A stretch of 64,000 nt of DNA, taken from NCBI GenBank assembly GCA_021234155.1, contig JAJEKV010000009.1, positions 10,422,546-10,486,545 on the forward strand, read 5' to 3'. Position 1 is the first letter of the stretch. Each line of letters opens with the position of its first letter. The notes below the pieces were generated by a model. It was not told the DNA's origin, did not search any database, and saw only the letters and a program-made list of their open reading frames with translations. Positions 43,689 through 52,816 of this stretch are shown here, one piece after another. Source of the stretch: Isoetes taiwanensis (taxonomy: Eukaryota > Streptophyta > Lycopodiopsida > Isoetales > Isoetaceae). Made by a program: the position numbers and the translations under genes.

Positions 43689-44071
43689 CACAAACCATTG
43701 CATTTGACACATTTAAATTAAAATCCCCCTTAAACCCCCTTTGGTTTGGGTGCATATTCACATGGGGGGTTACTCCGGACAACGAGAGCTGTCGGATGGG
43801 CATATTTGCCCTTTATTCCAAGATCTGAACCGTACATAGCGATCCTCGTTTCTGGGGTATGCATGTACAAGTTTTTGTATACTGTATATTAAAGTTTGCA
43901 AAATACTATAAGGTTTGAGAGAATGTACTTAATGGTGTTAAATTTGTACACGTATTGTAAATTTTTTGGGGCTCTCGCTGCCCTACGTAAACCCCCGTGT
44001 GAATATGCACCCAAACCAAAGGGGGTTTAAGGGGGATTTTAATTTAAATGTGTCAAATGCAATGGTTTGTG
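43689..44071. mobile_element. 383-bp MITE with ~80-bp near-identical inverted termini
   Basis: The left end CACAAACCATTGCATTTGAC and right end GTCAAATGCAATGGTTTGTG continue as near-perfect complements for about 80 bp on each side, including CCCTTTGGTTTGGGTGCATA. Both ends abut TTAA (43685-43688 and 44072-44075). This fits a TTAA duplication (piggyBac-like) or a TA duplication (Tc1/mariner-like) with TIR starting ACACAAACC. It landed in the TTCTTA tail of the LINE. Arm identity implies recent insertion. Confidence 0.85.
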
Positions 44072-44089
44072 TTAATAATGTTAATGGTA

Positions 44090-45010
44090 GTTGTGTGTTG
44101 ATTGTTATATTAAAAATTATTTTGGGCCCTTCGGGCCCTAACTAAAGCAAACATAGGTAAACTTTATGGGCTAGTTAGCCTGTTTATGTAAGTGTGTAAG
44201 TGCCAAGAAATATACACTTATAGAGGTTGTTTATGTAAGTACATAAGTGCCAAAAAATAAACAACTGTAAGAATATGGTGGTTTTTTGATCAGTTAATCA
44301 TGCAGTTGAACACCAGATCAACCATTGCAGCAGCCACATAAGCAGATGTTAACATATATCTTGGCTGTAAACACTACCATACCATCAGTTACATGAGAAT
44401 CTTAATGCACAAGTTAAAACATTATAGAATAATATTACATTATTTATGGTAAAACATGTTATCAGACCTGTTGATCTAGATAAAACTATTCATCAGCAAT
44501 GTAAAAAATTCCACACAAGTGACAAATGTAAGGACATCAAATTGTTCCACGTGAGTAGTAGACATTAGTTCAATTTCATGTAGCCAGCTGGTATGGTACA
44601 AACTTGGAGGAGGGCACTACTCATCAGCAATGTAAAAAATTTCCACACCAACAATCAGAAAACAAGTTCAAGAACGTCAATGCTTCACATGATAAGCAGA
44701 TAATACCAGCTTGTAGGCTTGATATCCTTATCCTTCCATGATCTGTAAGTGCAACTCCTAAATTTATTAAGCTAAATGAAATCACCACGGAATGCAGAGC
44801 TCATTAATGGTAAGAAAAAAGAAGAGAAGGGTATTTGGATGTAAGGCATTGTCCACCTAAGAAGGAGATGAACGACAACTCTAAGATATGTATGCTAAAT
44901 GGAACTGCAAAAGGCTTTCTGGCAACAAACTAGATGATACAGGATCACATAATTGATTTCCAAATCAAATTTCCATCAGTATAGCATGAGCGTAAAAACT
45001 GTGAAGTAAA
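44090..45010. other. No gene recognised
   Basis: AT-rich spacer with a duplicated phrase ACTCATCAGCAATGTAAAAAAT near 44489 and 44621 and TGTTTATGTAAGT.TAAGTGCCAA near 44180 and 44229. Nothing coding. Confidence 0.4.
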
Positions 45011-45019
45011 ATGCTTCAA

Positions 45020-45190
45020 AAAGAAACCTAACAGATAGATAGATAATATTTTTACGTCATGCCACATTGGCAGCATCCATTGAGGACATATGATGGACCC
45101 CCAGAGACTTGAACACAAGATCTCTTCATTGCTAACCCAATGGACTAGCCAATAAACAGAGAAGACGCTGCATTGGGAGCACAAAATTTC
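45020..45190 (-). mobile_element. tRNA-derived SINE, minus strand
   Basis: On the minus strand TGGCTAGTCCATTGGGTTAG (A-box-like) is followed by TTGTGTTCAAGTCTCTGGGG (B-box-like), a short body with GGATGCTGCCAATGTGGCAT, and a (ATCT)n tail near 45025-45040. This is the layout of plant SINEs. It is not a functional tRNA. Confidence 0.6.
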
Positions 45191-45490
45191 ATCCCAGTTC
45201 CAGGCTTAGAAACCAAAAAGGAAACTCAAAATCTCTAATCTAATTTCCTGCTAGCTATATGGGCTTAGCTGGATCTTGCTTCACTAGCTCAAGGCAACGT
45301 GCTTAACCAGCAGCAGAGGGGCCCATAGATTACGTCCCCAGAAGCACAAAGCAAAGTCATAATCAGCAAATTGAAAGTACTGCAATTATTTTCTCAGGAA
45401 CTAGAAACATCATTGGACCTGATATCTTTGGGAGTTCAAGGTAAACCAGAAAGGTATGCTCCCCCATAAGATAGTTATGACCTGTCAACA

Positions 45491-45956
45491 TCAAGACAAC
45501 TCCTTTCTCAAACTCGTCCAGGCCGAGTTTTCGAACTAAAGCTTACACAACAACCACCAAGGTAACTTTTCAACGAACCCAAATGAGAAAAAGCCAGCAC
45601 AGTTTTACTTAGTTACCTCCAACCGAGGAAGCTTGGTTGTGCCAGTTTTTACACCTTCCTCTGTCAACCTCATCCTTTCCTGAAGCTTGTTCTTCACAAA
45701 ACAGAGCTTTGCTTGCAATTCCCTAACGCTGGAAACCTGGCAACGTACAGATACCATGTCCTCCTAAGTAGTTATGGAGGCCTAACCAGAACTTCCTTGT
45801 AAGAACTTGGTCCTAAACCCACCTTAGTTGACCTATAGCTGTCATACCAGGACCATTCATCATTGAAAGCTTCCTTCATGTCCTCCTTGTGGCGAGCTTT
45901 AGCAATGCGGACCATCAATGCTAACACCGGAAATGCATCATCCAAATACTCGAGAC
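45491..45956 (-). CDS. Spliced gene of unknown function, last three exons
   Basis: Exon 45956-45823 follows TTATTTATCAG and ends at AAG|GTGGGT. After a split codon it reads EYLDDAFPVLALMVRIAKAR, HKEDMKEAFNDEWSWYDSYR and STK. Exon 45736-45617 (exactly 40 codons, phase 0) follows CGTTGCCAG and ends at GAG|GTAACT; it reads VSSVRELQAKLCFVKNKLQE, RMRLTEEGVKTGTTKLPRLE. A possible last exon, 45535-45491, follows GCTTTAG and reads FENSAWTSLRKELS, then a stop in the same phase. Phases agree across the first junction, with no stops or frameshifts. The protein is charged and helical with a predicted coiled-coil part. I do not recognise the family. Upstream exons were not found with confidence in 45975-46320, so the gene may be partial. 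Confidence 0.5.
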
Positions 45957-46317
45957 CTGATAAATAAGGCCTGAGTTCACCCTTTCATGGATCGGAGTCA
46001 GATTTTTGCTTTTCATGGGGCTCTCTTATCTTGCTAATCCCTGTTGTTGCAGATTTGCAAGCCCTGTTTCGTGCCCTAAAATGCTATCCAGGAGGCTTGC
46101 ATGTTCAGCCTCTAAAATAAAAAGAGGGCTTTTGTTGTGAGCCCTTGGATGTTGGACCATTGAAAAAAAAAAGCTAAATCAACGATTAAGAAATGGTGCA
46201 CTCTAGATGTATGCATTAGTACATCCATTCGAATACGCCATGAAATCTTAGGAAAACCTTTGTGAAAAGCGTACAAAAACACAAAGAAAACCCCCTGTTA
46301 TTATGCTACATATTCAT

Positions 46318-46675
46318 TGTCAGATTTTTATTAACCTAAAATCTGACTGGCCAATGCACCATCTCTGATGAGAATCAGACATAATCAGGCCTTGAAAAAG
46401 AAAAGGTTTTTACAAATATGGCTTCGAAAGGCACCAGGAGTCGGAATGCACCAGGAGCCCGATGATTCAAAAGCTCGCCACTTTCGATCTGCCCTGCGAA
46501 TTACCCGGTTGCAACATCGGCGATACAGAACGCAGGTGACCGCCAGTTTACACAGGGAACAATGGGTTTGGAGCAGTCACAAAATCTTGGGTATATTCTA
46601 GTACATACTCAGGATATGCCACAAACCCACATAAGCTAGGGTTTGCCCCCTAGGGGCAACCCAAAAATTGGTTGA
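46318..46675 (+). repeat. Dispersed repeat R1, longest copy
   Basis: Shares CAGATTTTTATTAACCTAAA, AAAGGTTTTTACAAATATGG, TGCCCTGCGAATTACCCGG and GGGTTTGCCCCCTAGGGGCA with 52264-52600 (and the last part with 22565-22712). The 77-codon ORF inside (46368-46601) is nearly conserved in the second copy (52318-52554), but similarity extends beyond it, so it probably is not a gene. Confidence 0.8.
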
Positions 46676-46804
46676 GTTATCATACATAACCATAATTGTA
46701 CTTATCAATGGTAACTTCTTTTATTGTTCTTTTTTGAGGCAGTCTTGGGCAAGCAAAGCTAGAAGGCATCATTTCTCTTAGTGTCTATGTTCATGAGACA
46801 TTTT

Positions 46805-47485
46805 CTTGTAGCAACTGGATTCATCAAGAGTTTACTCAACTTCAAGTGTGGCAGGTAGCAATGGGAATAGCCTTGAACGTAGCAATGGGAATGGCCTTGA
46901 TCCGGCATGGAAGAAGTATTTCTAAAATGTAAATAGTTGACATCCCAATGATGCTTTTAGACAATCTTGTACTAGGTAATTCCCATGAGGAGGTCCATTA
47001 CGCCATGTAAAGGACTCCGAAATGCTGCTAGAACCCTTTACAGACATAATGACCTATTGGATATAATAGCCATTCACATCCATTATTCGATATATAATTC
47101 TCTAGATTTAGGTTTAGGGATAAATATGTAGCAACTGGATTCATTAAGAGTTTACTCAAGTTCAAGAGTGGCAGATAGCAATGGGAATAGCCTTGAACAT
47201 AGCAATAGGAATGGCCTTGATCTAGAGGCATGTGCTCTGCTTCTACGACAAAACCCTACATGGAAAACCATCTAAGAAGTATTTCTAAAATGTAAATAGT
47301 TGACATCCCAATGATGCTTCTAGACAATCTTGTACTAGGTAATTCCATGAGGAGGTCCATTACGCCATGTAAAGGACTCCAAAATGCTGCTAGAACCCTT
47401 TACAGACGTAATGACCTACTGGACATAATAGCCATTCACATCCATTATTCGATTTCTCTAGATTTAGGTTTAGGAATGAATATGA
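46805..47485. repeat. Tandem duplication, two ~320-bp units
   Basis: Unit 1 (from TAGCAACTGGATTCATCAAG at 46808) and unit 2 (from TAGCAACTGGATTCATTAAG at 47129) share TAGCAATGGGAATAGCCTTG, CTAAAATGTAAATAGTTGAC, GGAGGTCCATTACGCCATGT and CATCCATTATTCGAT. Unit 2 has an extra ~40 bp (TGTGCTCTGCTTCTACGAC). Confidence 0.85.
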
Positions 47486-47499
47486 AGCAAGAAGCCTAA

Positions 47500-48150
47500 A
47501 TCAGAATCAATTTCTAATCTAGGAAAAACATTTACCTTGATTTCCATCAAAATTGGGCTTAAAAAATGTCATAATCTCCATCTAAATTGGGTTCATGACG
47601 ACAACGACGACCACTACCCACAACAGATAGAACAGTGACATACAATATCGTCAGTCAGCATATCTTACTAATTTCTAGTCTGCAACAAAAACATCTCAAT
47701 TATTATCTCTGCAGCGGCAATACTTGAATTACGTGTTGGCCCCTGGGTCAGTACTCAGCCGGGATAAGGTTAATTGCAAAGAAGAAAACGTTCTAATGTT
47801 CGTTCATGGAGCCTTTGGGCACCAAATCCAGCACCAAATGGTACACAAAATTTTTATATACAGAGCGTAATGCTCAAACTACAGAATTGAGCTTACAATG
47901 TCTCAAAAATATAATGTACATGATAAGGCAAAATTTGAATTTCATGTGACATGAATAAACGGCCTCATTCTGGCCTCCCAACATCAGATATACTTTCACA
48001 ACCTACACAGGTGTCCCCTCTTGAGTGATGGTAGTTTCTTTGAAGCTCAACGGTATCTATCCCTGAATAATCTGAAACATCTTTATCCAGTTTCTCACCA
48101 TCACATATAGAGGCAGCATGTCTTGCTACAGAACTGCCAGCAAAAGAACA
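47500..48150. other. No gene recognised
   Basis: Spacer between the tandem duplication and the foldback element. No coding or structural signal found. Confidence 0.4.
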
Positions 48151-48154
48151 CCGA

Positions 48155-48913
48155 ATGACATATTTAACAAAATTTGGACTTATTCAAATCTAATAGATAT
48201 ACTTCAAGGATATCATGATATTTTCAACTCTTATTGATTTTAAAAATTCGTTCAATTTATCTTTAGACCAAAAGTATGATGGCTACTAAAGTTATAAGAT
48301 TTATTTTCACTTTACTCTATTTAGAATTAAATTTTCATCTAAGATAAACTCTGTATGATTAAAATGTTATTTTTTAGAAATATTTATAGAAGAATCTTCT
48401 AGACTAAAATTAGCTTATGTTTTAAAAAATTAAATAGCTTATTATTGATTATATTTTATTTCATCAATAATAAAGTATTTAATAGTTATTATTAAAACAT
48501 TAACTTTATCATTTAATTACTTTCAACCTAAAACTTTTTCTAAAGTATTCTTAAAAGTGTAAAAGTTTGTCAATTGTGAAATTCTCATATGAATTTTAAG
48601 TCAATCACTTATTAAACTATCAGATTTCATTTAAAAATTATCACGATTGGCAAATTTTAAATTTGTTAAATTATTGAAAATTGAAATTTTATATTTTTGA
48701 AATGTCTAATTCTAAATAGATTCAAGTGAAAATTAGTTTAAAAAGTAATTTTAATTTTTGACAACGATTATAGTTAATCTAAAGATAAACTTATATAATA
48801 AAAACTTATAAAAAATACAACAATCAAGAATTAAACAATACATAAATTCTTATAAATCCTTGAAGTGCTATCTATTGAATCTGAATAAGTCCAATTTTTG
48901 TTGAATATGTCAT
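48155..48913. mobile_element. AT-rich foldback element (~759 bp)
   Basis: The left end ATGACATATTTAACAAAATT pairs with the right end AATTTTTGTTGAATATGTCA(T), and the match continues about 60 bp (GGACTTATTCA, AATAGATA, ACTTCAAGGAT). CCGA flanks both ends (48151-48154 and 48914-48917), a possible 4-bp duplication. The interior is over 75% A/T by eye, with further internal complementarity. Non-coding. Confidence 0.65.
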
Positions 48914-48935
48914 CCGAGCAACCTTTGGATTTTGC

Positions 48936-49956
48936 ACCATAGGGGGGATCAGCTCCAGCAACAACAACACGGAAGTTGGGTCGCCATTTTTTGTTGAGAG
49001 TAAATCTGGTGATGCCATGTGGCATTCTTTCTATTTCGGGATGGAAGTTGGGCCTCCACATTCCAGCAACAACAATTTTTCCAGGTTAACAGATCATTCC
49101 CTTGTTTTTTCCTTCACCACCAGAAGAAAACCAAAAGATCTAACATAAATTCGGTTTAACAAGAGGACTGAAGTTCAATAGCCCAAACAGAGGTCTGTCT
49201 TGCACAAATCAAATGGAAGTCTCCACTGATTTTGCCCCCCTGCTTTTCCCTGTTCTTTGTTTTATTTCGAATCAATCCACCGGAGTTAGCAGCCTTTGAC
49301 CGATCTTGCCTGAAATATGGACTCAAAATTAGAAATGCCATGCTATCCGGGCATGCATGAATAATAATTTATGCAACTCACTTGTCCGTTGCCTCCAAAT
49401 ACTTTCTACTTCGTCCCATTTGCAAGCAAACAGGCCATTTCTTTGCTCTTCTGAAGCAGGATTTACTCCAGTTCTTCCCCTCCATAACTATAAGTTTTCC
49501 TTAAAAATGGTCTTCTTTTTCGTTTTTTCTTCTCTAAGCCCGCTGCACAAAAGTCCCCTATTTCTGCCTACAAAAACTCCATGTTAATGCGAAAAAATCC
49601 TCAGTTTTTTCCATTTCTTGCCCAAAAAACCCCGCAAAACTTTGACAAGAAATCCTCTTCATGTGAAGAAATCCTCTGCACGCATGTGAAAAATGCTATG
49701 TACAAAGAACAAAATGCCTTGGCGGCTTTTACCTAACGGAGTGCCGGCTTGCGAATAAGGGCAGCGCCATAGCGGAGCTCGAGATAAGGATGAAGGCGAC
49801 AAAAGGGGGATCAAAAGAGCTCCCCAACTTCCATGTTGTCGGGGAATGTAACAGGGTTCCCCTTTCCGGTTTGGAAGGACCCGCTCTCGGCTAACGCCGG
49901 TCGCGGGCCTCCCCTTCCAAACCAGAAAGGGGTCCCCTGTTCCATTCCCCTATACA
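48936..49956. mobile_element. Non-autonomous element 'A' with terminal hairpin
   Basis: Right boundary TATACA (49951-49956) and left boundary near CCATAGGGGGGAT (48936). Subterminal motifs GGAAGTTGGGTCGCC (about 48971) and GGAAGTTGGGCC (49036) on the left are matched by CCCCAACTTCC (49821) on the right. The hairpin at 49834-49956 forms the right end. Element B at 57249-58011 has the same plan. No coding capacity and no convincing target-site duplication, so the superfamily is unknown and the left end is uncertain. Confidence 0.55.
49834..49956. repeat. Hairpin domain of element A: conserved core, variable stem
   Basis: Outer inverted ends are GTCGGGGAATG…CATTCCCCTATACA. The long stem pairs CAGGG, CCCCTTTC and GGTTTGGAAGG with CCTTCCAAACC, GAAAGGGG and CCCTG. 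The apical core (49881-49907) has CCCGC…GCGGG enclosing CGGC-TAA-CGCCGG. Compared with 57884-58011, outer ends and core are conserved while the stem sequence is different. Confidence 0.85.
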
Positions 49957-50029
49957 TCCACCACAACAACAGATGCTATGACGCTAGCAGATGACTCTAC
50001 CGGTACTACCTGCATTTGGCGGTGCTACT

Positions 50030-51170
50030 TGCCCATTTTGAGGAACTGCAGGAGATGCTGCATCTGTAGGCTTCTTATTGCTAGAAATCACTGCTGAAGG
50101 CTGAGATGCAGAATTTGCAGCTTGGGACTGGGGCGGCTGTTGTGGTGTAGGTGGAGATGATTTGGCCGAAGTGCGTCTATCTCAGGGGTTGTGAACCAAT
50201 GGGGAGCATCAACTGGAGGGTTTCCACGGCCTCCTTGCCGTACTTTACCTTCCGCATCAGAGAAATACTTTGAATAAGTCGGCAACAATATATAAGACTC
50301 AGAGAACAGCAACCTCTGAATTAACTATGTTCATGATATTTGATTTCTTAGTCAATATTTGAATTAAATGCTACATACCTGCATATTATAGTTTGATGAA
50401 GTGAGCCCCTTTCCAATGGTCACCCAACCAGCACAAATATTATGGTCTTCTCCAAATAGTTCAAGATGTCGTTGACCAAGTGCAAAATGTTCAATTATGT
50501 GATAGAGCTCTTCTGGCTTTGTCACCGTACCTGGTAGAACCATGCAAAGTTGTTCGGTACATAGATTGTAAAATTCAATGCGTTCTTAACGTGTTTTCGT
50601 GCAGTATAAAAGTATACCATATGGAGGCTCCTTTGATATTATCACATCTGTGCCAACATTCGCGTGTATGATATGCCCATCTTTACTGCGACGCACAATG
50701 CCCTTAATAACCATCAAGCAATGTTCTTGAAAGGAAGTGCTACCCTTTTTATCCAAACCCTAAAGGCAATCTCTTGTAAATCATAGCAATACTATGTCTA
50801 ATATTTTGCAAAGATTACAGATGCCAAGTGTGAATACTTCCTTCAGATGATTGATCCCTTTTAAGGCACAAAAAAAACACTGAAAAGTAACAATTTCTAT
50901 CTTTTCAAGCACAAGAAAAGACATTGGTAAAAAAACTTATTGTTAAGCAGTATAAGATTAAAACTAACTACAGATGTAAGGCCGAGAAAACGATTGAAAT
51001 ATGACAATTTCAGTGACTTTGAAACAAGGCTTGCAATTACTTTACATGGCAGGATTCACACAGTACCTTCGAGTGCTGAAAAAGGATGTTTGAATCATGT
51101 CGCAGTGCAGGAGATGGATTTTTCTTATTGGTTTTTACCCAGCATATATCTTCACACCGTCGAAACCCCA
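50030..51170 (-). pseudogene. METTL14-like (MT-A70 family) gene, C-terminal exons only
   Basis: Minus-strand exons match plant MTB/METTL14, the non-catalytic RNA-binding partner in the nuclear m6A mRNA methyltransferase. Exon 51170-51067 reads GFRRCEDICWVKTNKKNPSP, then ALRHDSNILFQHSK. Exon 50725-50618 reads [20 protein letters not shown], then [17 protein letters not shown]. Exon 50530-50379 reads TVTKPEELYHIIEHFALGQR, then HLELFGEDHNICAGWVTIGK. Part of the last exon (50290-50190) reads YSKYFSDAEGKVRQGGRGNP and DAPHWFTTPEIDALRP. A one-base loss after ALRP shifts the Pro/Gln-rich tail. The junction between the first two exons also does not hold frame as I read it. Everything upstream, including the EPPL region, is missing, replaced by repeat DNA after 51190. 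Confidence 0.85.
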
Positions 51171-51284
51171 CTGCAGAAAATATCATGCTACTGTAGTTAG
51201 AAATCACACCCGAGTGCTGGCAAAAATAAGCACGGACTTTGATTGTGCAAAGCAGCTTCCATTGCTGCAGGTTGTATCTAACCC

Positions 51285-51445
51285 TTGCATAGAATAGCAA
51301 GGCAGGTAAAATGGCTCAGAGCAAAATGCTTGTGGAAATAAAACATAGAATAGGACAACTAACTGAGAATTCATCTGCAGGTGGAATCTAGCCCTTGGAT
51401 AGAATAGCAAGGCACGTAAAATGGCTCAGAGCAAAATGCTGGTGT
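51285..51445. repeat. Short tandem duplication
   Basis: CTTGCATAGAATAGCAAGGC, then AGGTAAAATGGCTCAGAGCA at 51287-51328, is repeated at about 51394-51436 (CTTGGATAGAATAGCAAGGC). It fills the place where further METTL14 exons would be expected. Confidence 0.75.
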
Positions 51446-51684
51446 AGAAGAGTTGCATGGAAGTAAGGCCACAATTAATGAGACATAAAATGGGAATAAA
51501 ACATAGAATAAGACACCTAGCTGAGAATTCATTTGTACAATATAGACAAATACTAGAACATATAAGTATCTTACATGATGATTAAACATCATAAAAAAGC
51601 CAGACTCTGTAAAGAGCAGACGCTGTGGATGCATCTGTTGCACACATCGGTATGATTATGATGTCTGTATGGTCTCACTGCAGT

Positions 51685-52266
51685 GTCTGTCACGGCGCAA
51701 TTCAGTACTAAACAAAAATAACGCAATTCTGCTAAGGTTATGCAAATGCTGCTAGCTCATGAAAAGACGCCAGATAAGGTTACTCTATATAATCCTTCCG
51801 TTGTTAACCATTGGCCTCTGAAAGACGGGAAAAAAGAAAGAACAATTCGAAGAAGAAAGGGGCAGAAAACCATAAACTTGCAAACTAGAGGAGAGAACAA
51901 AGGACTTGTTAAGAGTCGTGGAACGAAGAGGAGGAAGCGTACCTTGGAAGAACACGATGCTGAAACGGAAGTTCAAAGCTGAGATGCAAAGTGAACAGAA
52001 GATATTTCCTCCACGCGTTCGGATCCCTAAATAAATAGGTCTTTTGCATAGAATATAAATCGAAATCACCAAAATGAGAGGATGCATAGAGCTTACAGTT
52101 CTGAGAACCTCGAAGCTAGATGCCTTGAAGCTAGATGCCTTCAGAAGAGAAGAAGAAAGGTGGTGGCAGGCCCATCAGAAGATCTATGCAAAACATAACA
52201 AATGGATTAGAACATGAAACATGATGCTAGCATCTACAGCCAGATATCTGGCCTTAGGGCCCTCTT
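51685..52266 (+). repeat. Dispersed duplication D, copy 2
   Basis: Direct copy of 31035-31620 with small differences, for example absence of the ~20 bp after TTACTCTA. It is continuous with R1 at 52264. Confidence 0.85.
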
Positions 52267-52600
52267 CATCGTCAGATTTTTAGTAAACCTAAAATCTGAC
52301 TGGCCAATGCACCATCTATGATGAGAATCAGACATAATCAGGCCTTGAAAAAGAAAAGGTTTTTACAAATATGGCTTCGAAAGGCACCAGGAGTTGGAAT
52401 GCACCAGAAGCCCGATGATTCAAAAGCTCGCCACTTTCGATCTGCCCTGCGAATTACCCGGTTGCAATATCGGCGATACAGAACGCAGGTGATCGCCAGT
52501 TTACACAGGGAACAATGGGTTCGGAGCAGTCACAAGCATATCGGTATATTCTAGTATATACTCAAAATATGCCACAAACCCACATAAGCCAAGGTTTCGT
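52264..52600 (+). repeat. Dispersed repeat R1, third copy
   Basis: Matches 46318-46675 almost throughout (AATGCACCATCTATGATGAG, GATTCAAAAGCTCGCCACTT). It ends about 215 bp upstream of the PPR ORF and may supply part of its promoter region. Confidence 0.8.
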
Positions 52601-52816
52601 TAAAACATAAGGGCGTTTACTAGGTTTTTCCCTTTATTCAACAATACTAATCTATTCTACGTGTGTTCCAACCATTTTTATTATCAGAGATAAATCAAAC
52701 ATAGGGCTTGCTTCTGGTTTATGTGGAAATGATCCGGCGAAGAAGATGGTCGATTCGGGGTCAATATCATTGCGTCGTCCTCGTCAACCCTAGGGAGCTA
52801 CACTATTCCTCCGCTG

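Noticed and set aside
46368-46601. 77-codon ORF conserved between the R1 copies (46368 and 52318)
   Set aside because: Similarity is equally high outside the ORF, the start and end are not conserved as a gene would be, and no family is recognised.
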